NCBI RefSeq assembly: GCF_019218755.1
Contig: NZ_JAHUWZ010000011.1
Location: forward strand, 48,830-112,829
DNA length: 64,000 nt
Reading direction: 5' to 3'
Source: Acidovorax sp. sif1233
GTDB taxonomy: Bacteria; Pseudomonadota; Gammaproteobacteria; Burkholderiales; Burkholderiaceae_C
Shown: positions 32,023 to 40,400 of the stretch, piece by piece
Numbering within the stretch: the stretch's first letter is position 1
Layout: every line of letters begins with the position of its first letter
Notes under the pieces: model-generated
Told to the model about the DNA's origin: nothing
What the model saw: the letters and a program-made list of their open reading frames with translations, nothing else
The model's database searches: none
Position numbers and translations under genes: made by a program

Positions 32023-32712
32023 CTAGCTTTTTGCAGAGGTTGGCCGTGATGGAATTTGGAGATAGGGCCTGATGAGGTCTATGGTGCGATCAGCCGTCCG
32101 AAGCTTGGCCAGGAGATCCTTGGTCGTGAAATTCACGGTCAGCAGGGTTCCGTGTTGAGGAATCAAGGCTTCGACTACGAAACGCCCGATGTCGAAAAGG
32201 ACGGTTGCATCAGTGGCCTCGCTTTCACCATCACGGATGAAGATGGGCGGAGTGATCGCCGCGTAGCGACCAGTAAGGCTTGAAATCAAGGGCTGGACAT
32301 TCTTGTTCCGCCATCCACGGTCAATGGACAACGACACAAGTTGTGCTTTCTCATCGGGACCAAAGTCGAGGTTGATCATTGAGCAACCGTCGATTCCGAG
32401 CAGGCCCTGTTTGCTTGAGGTGGCCAGATTGATGAAGGCGCCTCCAGTCTCAACCGACTGGCCGTCAGTCACCATGACATAGCCCTGATGAGAGCTGATC
32501 AGAGATTGGATCGGAGAACGCACCTGCGTCTTCTTGGTCTCGGCAATACTGAGCCATGGAAAGACTGGCAGGGACGGAATCAGCATTTTTTGCTGCTCCG
32601 TCATTCCGCCACCGCGAATACCGTTTGCTTGCTGCGCGTTTGCAAGGGACTGAACCGCCGTGATCCCCGCAAGCAGCACAAAAACTCGGCGGCTAAAGCC
32701 GATCTGGTCCAT
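32023..32712 (-). CDS. Secreted protein of unknown function, 229 aa
   Basis: The start MDQIGFSRRVF at 32712 follows GAGGGAATTTCT. Residues 1-27 form a signal peptide ending AQSLANAQQ or similar. The mature part is beta-rich with one cysteine and no recognised domain. It overlaps the termination region of the 948-aa FN3/Ig gene and precedes dsbC, so it is probably exported and part of the transfer or surface operon. Confidence 0.65.
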   Translation of the reverse strand: MDQIGFSRRVFVLLAGITAVQSLANAQQANGIRGGGMTEQQKMLIPSLPVFPWLSIAETKKTQVRSPIQSLISSHQGYVMVTDGQSVETGGAFINLATSSKQGLLGIDGCSMINLDFGPDEKAQLVSLSIDRGWRNKNVQPLISSLTGRYAAITPPIFIRDGESEATDATVLFDIGRFVVEALIPQHGTLLTVNFTTKDLLAKLRTADRTIDLIRPYLQIPSRPTSAKS

Positions 32713-32726
32713 AGAAATTCCCTCGT

Positions 32727-35573
32727 TCACTTGATCTCTTCGGCGAAGCCAAGGCCCGAACCGCCCTCCATGCGGGCACCGAAGCGACCGATGGACGAAG
32801 CTTCCAGGCCTGGTTGCGCTGTAGACCCGTCATAGAGGATCGTCAGGCTCTTAAGCGAGATCGAGGACCGACCCAGCGTGAAAGGGATGTCGTAGGTGCG
32901 GGCCGCGTTGATCACCACGCCCTTCGAATCGATACCCAGGTGCAGGACGTGCGCTCCATCGGCCAAGGCTGGGTCCAGGACGTAGCTGAAGCTGCGGTAG
33001 GTGGCGCTACCCGTGATCGGCACTGCGGATGCTGTGCCGGCATCCACCGCACCCGAGCCTGTAGCATCTTCCAGGCACTCCCAGCGCTCAATGAGGCCAT
33101 TGATGGCCGACATGTCGGCATTGAGGCTGGCGCCGATCAGGCGGGCCGCACGGCAGGCAGGAACGAATCCCGTATCGCTCGCTTCGCTCTGGCTCACCAC
33201 GTTGTTGATCATGGTCTTGACCGTGTAGGTGTAGGTCGTTCCCCGAGTCGGCGGTATGTCGATGAACTCGATACCAGAAATACCCGTCGCGGGCGTGACC
33301 TCTGCTGCGTCTCGAAAGACACGATATCGAATGGCGCTACCAGTCGCTACGGCTGGCCAAATCACCTGCACATCGTTCTCACGAGTTCCATCTGTTGCTG
33401 TAACCGTCAATGGTGCCTGAACGGGCAATCCGAACGCGGGACTGACAAATTCGAGCGGATTGAAGAGGGTGATTCCGGCAGGGGGGACGGCTCTGGCGAC
33501 AGCAACAAGTTGGGCGGCATACAGCTGGGCGTAGTCCAGGTTACCGATAGTCCAAGTGCCATCAGATGAGACATCTTGTGAGGCCCCAACAGTACCTGCG
33601 TTCGGGGCCAGCCTGAGGTAGCCATTGAAGGCACCATGAAGACTAGAACTGAAGGCGCCACCGGAGGGTGCAATCGACGCACTCACCGTGGGGGTCGAAG
33701 CCTTGATTCCCGATGCCGTCACCGTCAGCCCTGCGGGGGCGACCGTCCAAGCAATGGGCACAACGACTACTTTTCCTTGGGCTGCTGCGGCTGGATCAGC
33801 GTAGGAAACGCGGATAGAAGCGTTCACCTGCTGCCAAGATGATGGGGTTGAGTTCAGGGTGGACGAAGCCATGAGGACTGAAGTTTGCTGGCCCGCATTG
33901 ATGCCGTTCAAAGCGACATTCAGCAGACCTTCCGCAGGATCAAGCACTTCGACGCGGGCCTTGAGACTGCTGGAGAAGGCACCAAGATCGACGTTGATTT
34001 TCGCGAACTCACCACCAGCTCGATTAACCACGAAGCCTTGGCGGGCAGCGTCTCCAAAAGTGCCGAATGTGGGTGTCAATGTGACCGCAGGCAACGGAAG
34101 CTGCTGATATACGAGAGTAGACGTGGCGCAAACACTCGATGCGAAAACACTGTTCGATACCGATGCCTTGAGGTTGATCTTCACCTCGTCAGGTGAAAGA
34201 TGTGGGGCAACAGGGAAGGTGGCAACCCAGTTAGTACCGTTGAAGCTCAATGGGTAATCGACACCATTGGACTCCCCTTTGATCTCACCCCACACTCGAA
34301 GCACAGCCGTCTCGACTGACGAAGCACCAGCGAGGGTTGCCGTGACAGTTCCTGTCGGATTGAATGTCGTGGACACATCGGTATTCACCGCCGTGCATTT
34401 GGGTGTGTCGTACACAACCACCGTTGCTGCAGTGGAAGGAGCGCCGTAGCTTGTTCCACTTTTCTGCATAACTCGCTGCAGCGTGTAGGTCCCGGCTGCA
34501 GACGGCGCCGTGCCGGTCATTGTTGTCGTGACCTGGGCATTTGTTGCAGTAGAACCAGTGAACGAGGTGAAGCCTACACCCCATTGAATAGCGCCGTTCG
34601 TCGCGTGATGCGATGTACCGTAAGCGGTGCCGGTCCATGTTTCTGAGCCGGTGTTTTTCCAGACTTGCGAGAACGTGAACGATTGACCAATACCAATTTT
34701 CGCGGGGATACCGGTTTGTGAAACAAATACTGGTGCCATCGCTGGCCTGATGTACCCAGTTTCTATAGCACTCCATGCCGATGTGCCCACGGCATTCTCT
34801 GCCCTCACTTGAAACTCAAAAACACTTTCGTCGGTTCGACCAGTCCAGTTGTAGGTAGTAGCGGCGGATGCCACCAAATCAGTCCAAGTAGAGGTTCCCT
34901 GTTTGCGCTGCTGCAAGCGGTAAGTGGCAGCTCCAGATGCGGCACCCCAACTGATACTTATGCTTCCAGTGTTTGCGCCGTCCGTAGCGAAAAGACCAAT
35001 AGGGGTAGTCAGGTTCGCAGTACAAGCAGAACTGGTAACAGTCCATGTACCTGCAGAACAAGATGCCACGGCCGTGCCGTTGGCACCGGCAACAGCATTG
35101 ACTAAGTTTAAAGTCCCACCTGAGTTCGTTTGGGTCGGAACCGCCGAACAGAAATTTCCCGTTCCCCAACTTACAGACGATGCCGGGCATTGGGCGGGAG
35201 CAGTGGTCCGAATTTCTAGATTGGCCCCCCCACCAATAAAGACCGAATACACCCCATTTCCTTGTGGAAGATCACCATAGGAAATTTCGTTATAACTGCT
35301 GTCTACGACAACCGGTAAAACCGTATCAATTCCGTTATTTTTTACGTAATATTCACCTGCATACGTACCTGTGAAGCTTCTTGACTGGCCAGGATTCAAG
35401 GTAACTTCACCACCTTGCTGGACCATTGCGCCACCTGAGCTAGAGTTGGCATAAAACCTGATAGCGACAGGGCTAGTTGATTTATTCGTTGCAATTGAAG
35501 TAAACGCAATCGCATACGTAGAAAACCACAAAAATCCAAAAGCGAGCAGAATTTTTTGGAAGAGTTTCTTCAT
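32727..35573 (-). CDS. Large secreted FN3/Ig-like surface protein, 948 aa
   Basis: A signal peptide (1-23) is followed by a beta-rich head. A fibronectin type III-like unit lies at about 190-280 (ISISWGAASGAATYRLQQR). An NBR1/Ig-like unit lies at about 290-390 (FSQVWKNTGSETWTG), with more Ig-like repeats to the C-terminus (FN3-like at about 735-800). It is probably exported and may act in cell-cell contact during mating. The N-terminal third is more A+T-rich than the C-terminal part, hinting at replaced or fast-evolving tip sequence. It lies in the operon driven by tra box 1. Confidence 0.75.
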   Translation of the reverse strand: MKKLFQKILLAFGFLWFSTYAIAFTSIATNKSTSPVAIRFYANSSSGGAMVQQGGEVTLNPGQSRSFTGTYAGEYYVKNNGIDTVLPVVVDSSYNEISYGDLPQGNGVYSVFIGGGANLEIRTTAPAQCPASSVSWGTGNFCSAVPTQTNSGGTLNLVNAVAGANGTAVASCSAGTWTVTSSACTANLTTPIGLFATDGANTGSISISWGAASGAATYRLQQRKQGTSTWTDLVASAATTYNWTGRTDESVFEFQVRAENAVGTSAWSAIETGYIRPAMAPVFVSQTGIPAKIGIGQSFTFSQVWKNTGSETWTGTAYGTSHHATNGAIQWGVGFTSFTGSTATNAQVTTTMTGTAPSAAGTYTLQRVMQKSGTSYGAPSTAATVVVYDTPKCTAVNTDVSTTFNPTGTVTATLAGASSVETAVLRVWGEIKGESNGVDYPLSFNGTNWVATFPVAPHLSPDEVKINLKASVSNSVFASSVCATSTLVYQQLPLPAVTLTPTFGTFGDAARQGFVVNRAGGEFAKINVDLGAFSSSLKARVEVLDPAEGLLNVALNGINAGQQTSVLMASSTLNSTPSSWQQVNASIRVSYADPAAAAQGKVVVVPIAWTVAPAGLTVTASGIKASTPTVSASIAPSGGAFSSSLHGAFNGYLRLAPNAGTVGASQDVSSDGTWTIGNLDYAQLYAAQLVAVARAVPPAGITLFNPLEFVSPAFGLPVQAPLTVTATDGTRENDVQVIWPAVATGSAIRYRVFRDAAEVTPATGISGIEFIDIPPTRGTTYTYTVKTMINNVVSQSEASDTGFVPACRAARLIGASLNADMSAINGLIERWECLEDATGSGAVDAGTASAVPITGSATYRSFSYVLDPALADGAHVLHLGIDSKGVVINAARTYDIPFTLGRSSISLKSLTILYDGSTAQPGLEASSIGRFGARMEGGSGLGFAEEIK

Positions 35574-35594
35574 ATTATCCTCGACTTGGACGGT

Positions 35595-36470
35595 TTACTT
35601 TGATTTTGCCAATTTGGACATGAACGCTGCCGCATTCACATCTCCCTTACTTGCAGCCACGGCGTAAAGCCTTCTCGCATTTTCCGGGTCTGGTTGAGTG
35701 CCTTTACCGTTCTCCACCATCCAGGCGTAGGCTGTAATTGCCTTAATGTCACCGGCTTGAGAAGCCCTGTGATACCACTCAACTGCTGCGACATCATCTT
35801 GAACGCCATGAATCCCCTGCGCGAAAAAGTATCCAATTGCAGTCATCGCCTCTGCAACACCATCTTTTGCGGCAAGGTAATACCAGGTATATGCCAAATG
35901 GGGATTTATTTCGAGACCCATTCCACCTTTTTCATACTGCTCAGCAACAATGAACTTAATTCTTGGTATTGATTTATCCAAACCGTTTTCAATCAAAGGA
36001 CGAGCTTCCTCAATTCGCCCACCATCGATATATCTCTCAGCCAGCATTACCAATGCTTCAGAACTGCCACATTCAATAGCTCGTTTGGCCCAGTATTCGC
36101 CATCTTTGCGGTGACCTCGCTCAAAGAAGTCAACGGCGGTCCGATACATAGCGGCCGGGTCACTGTCCTGGGCTCCCATCCAATTCAGATGCCGCTTCAT
36201 GAATGAGCTTTGCTTGACGCCCCTACCCTTCTCGTACATCTCTGACAGGAAGCGGTTAGCGCCACCACTGCCCTGCTTTGATAGTGGGTACATGAGAGCA
36301 AAAGCGTCTTTCGACCGGTTCTGGTCAAGGAGTTGGTTAGCCTGGTCAACCTGTGCCTGGGTCAGGTTGGCTGAGCAGGCGTGAGCCGCACCGGCCCCAA
36401 GCAGGAACACCGCTGAAACCGCCAGCAGTCGGCGAATCACCTCTGCTCGAACAGCCTTGGTCTTGTCCAT
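35595..36470 (-). CDS. Secreted Sel1-repeat protein, 291 aa
   Basis: A signal peptide (about 1-31, ending GAGAAHA) is followed by TPR-like Sel1 repeats. Examples are SEMYEKGRGVKQ, AERYIDGGRIEE, YYLAAKDGVAEAMTAIGYFFAQGIHGVQDD and WMVENGKGTQPDPENARRLYAVAASKG. Such proteins scaffold protein contacts. It is the first gene under tra box 1. A second Sel1-like gene lies in the traF-H-G operon, so these may be system-specific assembly factors. Confidence 0.8.
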   Translation of the reverse strand: MDKTKAVRAEVIRRLLAVSAVFLLGAGAAHACSANLTQAQVDQANQLLDQNRSKDAFALMYPLSKQGSGGANRFLSEMYEKGRGVKQSSFMKRHLNWMGAQDSDPAAMYRTAVDFFERGHRKDGEYWAKRAIECGSSEALVMLAERYIDGGRIEEARPLIENGLDKSIPRIKFIVAEQYEKGGMGLEINPHLAYTWYYLAAKDGVAEAMTAIGYFFAQGIHGVQDDVAAVEWYHRASQAGDIKAITAYAWMVENGKGTQPDPENARRLYAVAASKGDVNAAAFMSKLAKSK

Positions 36471-36503
36471 TCTTCTGACTCATCTGAAAATGAAGATGAG
36501 AAG

Positions 36504-36567
36504 ATGGTAGGAAGACCGACCCCCGCAAACACCCCTAAAAAGCAAGCAAAAACCGAACGTTTCGATC
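36504..36567 (-). promoter_or_regulatory. tra box 1: promoter of the Sel1-FN3-dsbC operon
   Basis: The copy begins GATCGAAACGTTCGG and runs through the core GCTTGCTTTT and a G5 run to -10 TACCAT (36504-36509). It is 58 nt from GATCGAA to the -10 and 38 nt from the core to the -10, as in the other boxes. The RNA start is predicted about 27 nt before ATG 36470. Confidence 0.78.
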
Positions 36568-36596
36568 TAGTTGCACGAATTGCAATTGAATTGCAA

Positions 36597-36625
36597 TTGA
36601 CAATTAATTTAATAATCGCTATAAT
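36597..36625 (+). promoter_or_regulatory. Perfect sigma-70 consensus promoter
   Basis: TTGACA (36597-36602), a 17-bp spacer and TATAAT (36620-36625) form an exact consensus. TTGCAATTG repeats just upstream may bind a repressor. It drives the 56-aa membrane protein and sits back-to-back with tra box 1. Confidence 0.88.
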
Positions 36626-36651
36626 ACAATCAATTAAATAAAGGATCGAAA

Positions 36652-36822
36652 ATGGAACTGCTGATCGTCATTGGTGTTGTGCTTGTTATCGGCTTTTTTA
36701 TCAAGAAGTCCCAAGGTGGCGCAAGCCAGCCTCATCCAACTGAGGCTGACTCTGAGATTCAAGTTTTTAAGGACCTGGACGCCAACGGAAAAATTCGTGA
36801 TGTTGGCGACCTGAATCTCTAA
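36652..36822 (+). CDS. Small membrane protein, 56 aa, convergent to traG
   Basis: AAAGGATCGAAA precedes ATG 36652. The product starts MELLIVIGVVLVIGFFIKK, one membrane helix, followed by a 37-residue acidic soluble tail. Its stop overlaps the traG stop by 4 bp on the opposite strand. It has a perfect sigma-70 promoter, unlike the activator-dependent transfer operons, so it is probably made constantly. A small constitutive inner-membrane protein beside traG would fit an entry-exclusion role (SXT Eex acts on TraG), but no homology supports this. Confidence 0.7.
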   Translation: MELLIVIGVVLVIGFFIKKSQGGASQPHPTEADSEIQVFKDLDANGKIRDVGDLNL

Positions 36823-39800
36823 CGCTTTGGGGAGGGAGTTTTTGCTCCTGGCGAGCTTTTCTCACCCCCACCACGATTTGCAGTCGAAGGCTTCGACAAA
36901 GTAGGTTGGGATGAATTGGTCGGCGCAGGTGCATGACCTCCACCAGATGGCGTCAGGTTGATACCACCATCAATTCCGAGCTTCGGAAGTCCACCCTCGG
37001 CACCGCCTTGCATTACCACGGTAGTGCTAGACCCACCCGCCGCATTGGACGGCGAACCTCCAGTCGATTTCGATACATCTCCCACCATACTGACGGCTCT
37101 ATCCACGACGCCCTGTGACGAGATGCCAGCCGCCTTTGCTGCCTCCCCCACCATTCCTGCGGCCTTGTCAACTGAACCACCGCCGCTGTTACCGCTATTG
37201 CTGTTAGAAAACCATTGCATGGCGCCGTCAGCAGCCTTCTGACCTTCCTTCGCGGCCCCGTCTATCAGACTCGGCAGAGTCTTTGCTGGAACAACGCCAC
37301 CGGTACCTTCCGCTCCCATAACTCCATTGTTTTTTCCTTCTTCTGGGGAACCAAAGAGCTTATGGTTGATGCTTGTGTTGTTCCCAGCCCCAAATTGTGA
37401 GATGTCGTGAGCTTGGGGCGCACCAGATTGATTTCGCAAACCTTGTTCCGTTGCATTAACCAACGGCTGCATATCCAATAGCTTTCCAGATTCACGCCTA
37501 TTATTGTTTTCGGCATTTTCTTGGGCTTTCGCCCCTGCAGCCGTAACTGCAGCGAGGCCACCTTGAGCGCTCGCATTGAGGCCTTCAGCACGTTTTTTGT
37601 TGGCTGCAATATCAGAATCGACCTTTTTGCCGAATGAGTCTGTTGCAGCGGGATTCAGTTTCGCATCAGCCCCGCTGACAGCATTGGCAACTTCACCATT
37701 TATTTTCTTGCCCATGTCCGCGATATTAGAAGCAACTTCTGAAACTTTATCGAGGCCATTTTTGACGGCTTTCAAACCGGCAGTCATATCGGCACCACCA
37801 GCTGCCTTTGAAAGCTCTGCCATTCCAAGCTGCGCAGAGATCTTCTGTTGAGGTGTGGATGCAGTGGCAGACATATCGGACAGGGTTGACCAGGCTGCGG
37901 CCATTGCAACCTGGTCACGACTGAGGCCTATGGAAGAACCCATGGCATCGGAAGCCTTCATTTTTTGAGCTGCAGCATCCGTAAACGCCGCCTTTTGATC
38001 GGGCGTTAGAGATTGCAGCGCAATGCTCGCAACTCGATCCAAAGCGACGCCATCGTTACTGGTTGGGGGACCAAACTTTTTGCCGACCTGCGAGGCCCAG
38101 TTGGTGACCACATCACCACCTTTGGCTTCCTGTCCTACCTGTGATCCTGCTGTTTGTCCGGCTTGAGTGACTGCTTTGTCCGTTTTATCGAGGGCTTCCG
38201 CTTGTGAAGCAATCTTCGAAAAGGTGTCTTGCAAACTTTTGGCTTTGCTTGCAGTGTTGCCGTACTCGGAGCCGTTCGTACCGGAAACACCAGAACTGGC
38301 GGTAGAACCAGAAGAAACACTTGTCCCTTCGGTCGTGCCAGTCGATTTGTCGTTGCGCATTCCCTTTCCGTTACCGGCACGAACTTCTTGATTTACAGCT
38401 TCATTAACTGCGCCTGCAATAGATGCTGAAGCCTTGGCCCCTGTTCCAAGCACTTCAAAACCAGCGCTGCCTTCAAGGCCAACTCTTGCCGCCGCGGACT
38501 GTCCCTTTGTATTTGACTGGGATGCTCCCACGTCGAAAGACCCATATTGAGTTGTCAATGTGCCCGTCTTGGCGTCGAAAGAAGTTTTGACGCCGGCATC
38601 GGTCATGCGTTGTGCCAGTTGCTGGCCGCCCATTTTTTGAGCCGCGCTCTGAACAGTCTGGGCGAGTTCGGAATAGGCTTGTTGGGCCTGCGTTTGCATC
38701 TGTTTGCGGACAGCCGCACTTTGCTCACTCTGGAGACTTGCTCCACTTTGCACAGCACCGCTCGCACTCAGTGAAGGCAAACTTGGATAGGCTGCGCCAC
38801 CATCCCCGGACATACCCACCGCTGATGAGGTCATACCACCTGCCATCGCGGCCTGCCCGCCGTATATCGCGTGCTTCATGCCCGCGCCGGGTATGCCCCC
38901 CTTCGCCCCAGGATTCATCACATCCGAGCCACCTCCACCGCCACCACCGCCGCCCTTGAGCACACCAGACGCATCACCCTTGCCAGATGGCATTGCCTTC
39001 GACACCATGCCCGAGAGCGCGAACATGCTCCCCGTCATGATGGCAAACATCAGGTAGGGTGCCTGCTGGATCATGTTGGACGCAGCAATAGTCGAGGTGT
39101 AGGCATGCCGCATGAAAAATGCCATGTACTCCGGTGTCATGGCCACCGGGCTTGAGATATTGCGGATCTCGCCTTGGTACCAGGACATGACAATGGCCAT
39201 CATGGGAATCCAGCTCTGCGTCCACAGCCCGAAGAGAGCGTATGAACCAGCCACCTTTAAGCCACCAGCCGGGTTGGCAGCAACCACAAACATCACAATC
39301 GGGGTGGATGCGATGAAGACGAAAAACAGGATGTCCATGAACTTGGGCGCGGTGGTGCTCACCAGCATGCTCTGGTGCGCTTCCGTTTTCGCCCACTCGA
39401 ACAAACTCGAATCGCGACGTAATGTGATGGCCTGATCAATCGGCGCACTGGCGCTGTACTTCATCGTGTCGGCCAGCGCATACAGGGTGACATTCGCAAA
39501 TGCCAGCGAATCCATCTTGGAGTTGGAATCGCGGAGCTTGTTGATGTCATTCAGGGCCTCATCCCAAGTGCGCTCTGTGTTGTCCTGCGCACGCGCGATG
39601 GAGTTGTAGCGCTTGATCTCGGACCGATTGGCAAGGCCATTCATCGCTTTGGAGATGGTTCCTGTACCAGCTCGTTCAGCCTCAGCTACTGCACGGAGAT
39701 GAGCAGCAGCCTCTGGGCATGAGGCAACCCGCCCCCCTCCCCCACCGGGAATGTAGGGATTGGCCGAGTCATAGATCACAACTTGGGCTTGAAGTGTCAT

Positions 39801-40388
39801 CGTGTCAGCGAATGCACCAAGCACATCGGGTTTGACGCGGAAATCCATTGTGGACAGTTCACGGCCTGCGCAGAAACGAGCCGCCAGGCGCATCGTTTCC
39901 ACGAGGTTCTGATCGACGCAAGACATCGGGTCCGATGGGCACATGGTGATGGCCATCAATGCTCGGGCTGGCGTAAATGGGTGCGATCCGCCACTGATCG
40001 ACAGGTAATCCCCATCGACGTTGACCATCACAGCCTCAATCTTGTTCGTCATGTAGAGCGCAAAAGCTCCTGCAATGGACGCTGGAAGCGCAATCGCATA
40101 CGGAACGTCATCCACGACCCTTGGGGGTGCGGCATTGTCGAACTGTTCGACAGTGACGGTCGTTTTGGGCATGAACATTGCCCACACGACAAGGAGCTGG
40201 ACCAGCATCACATCCAGCCGGAGCCCATTACGGGTAACCCCTTGTGCGAGGATGAAGAGCAGAGACAACATCAAGCCTGTCTTGATGGCTGAGCCGACCC
40301 ATCCATCCTGGCCAAAGAACATGGCCATGGACTGAAGAGCTGCCCCAACGGTAGCGGGGTCGGAGACCGTATAAATGGTGAATGCCAT
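36819..40388 (-). CDS. traG: TraG, mating-pair stabilisation/pilus assembly protein
   Basis: The 1189-aa protein has a TraG-type N-terminal membrane domain with several helices (about 30-130 and 355-470). It is followed by a glycine run (about 478-486) and a very long, low-complexity periplasmic region rich in Ala, Gly, Ser and Gln. In F-type systems TraG acts in pilus assembly and, through its C-domain, in mating-pair stabilisation and exclusion recognition. It is last in the traF-H-G operon, ending convergently against the 56-aa gene. Confidence 0.9.
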   Translation of the reverse strand: MAFTIYTVSDPATVGAALQSMAMFFGQDGWVGSAIKTGLMLSLLFILAQGVTRNGLRLDVMLVQLLVVWAMFMPKTTVTVEQFDNAAPPRVVDDVPYAIALPASIAGAFALYMTNKIEAVMVNVDGDYLSISGGSHPFTPARALMAITMCPSDPMSCVDQNLVETMRLAARFCAGRELSTMDFRVKPDVLGAFADTMTLQAQVVIYDSANPYIPGGGGGRVASCPEAAAHLRAVAEAERAGTGTISKAMNGLANRSEIKRYNSIARAQDNTERTWDEALNDINKLRDSNSKMDSLAFANVTLYALADTMKYSASAPIDQAITLRRDSSLFEWAKTEAHQSMLVSTTAPKFMDILFFVFIASTPIVMFVVAANPAGGLKVAGSYALFGLWTQSWIPMMAIVMSWYQGEIRNISSPVAMTPEYMAFFMRHAYTSTIAASNMIQQAPYLMFAIMTGSMFALSGMVSKAMPSGKGDASGVLKGGGGGGGGGSDVMNPGAKGGIPGAGMKHAIYGGQAAMAGGMTSSAVGMSGDGGAAYPSLPSLSASGAVQSGASLQSEQSAAVRKQMQTQAQQAYSELAQTVQSAAQKMGGQQLAQRMTDAGVKTSFDAKTGTLTTQYGSFDVGASQSNTKGQSAAARVGLEGSAGFEVLGTGAKASASIAGAVNEAVNQEVRAGNGKGMRNDKSTGTTEGTSVSSGSTASSGVSGTNGSEYGNTASKAKSLQDTFSKIASQAEALDKTDKAVTQAGQTAGSQVGQEAKGGDVVTNWASQVGKKFGPPTSNDGVALDRVASIALQSLTPDQKAAFTDAAAQKMKASDAMGSSIGLSRDQVAMAAAWSTLSDMSATASTPQQKISAQLGMAELSKAAGGADMTAGLKAVKNGLDKVSEVASNIADMGKKINGEVANAVSGADAKLNPAATDSFGKKVDSDIAANKKRAEGLNASAQGGLAAVTAAGAKAQENAENNNRRESGKLLDMQPLVNATEQGLRNQSGAPQAHDISQFGAGNNTSINHKLFGSPEEGKNNGVMGAEGTGGVVPAKTLPSLIDGAAKEGQKAADGAMQWFSNSNSGNSGGGSVDKAAGMVGEAAKAAGISSQGVVDRAVSMVGDVSKSTGGSPSNAAGGSSTTVVMQGGAEGGLPKLGIDGGINLTPSGGGHAPAPTNSSQPTLSKPSTANRGGGEKSSPGAKTPSPKR

Positions 40389-40400
40389 ATCGATACCGAT

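Noticed and set aside
36499..36566. tra box as an enterobacterial FlhD4C2 or AcaCD site
   Set aside because: The known consensus sequences as I recall them do not fit. Only the link to the FlhDC-like pair by co-occurrence is claimed.
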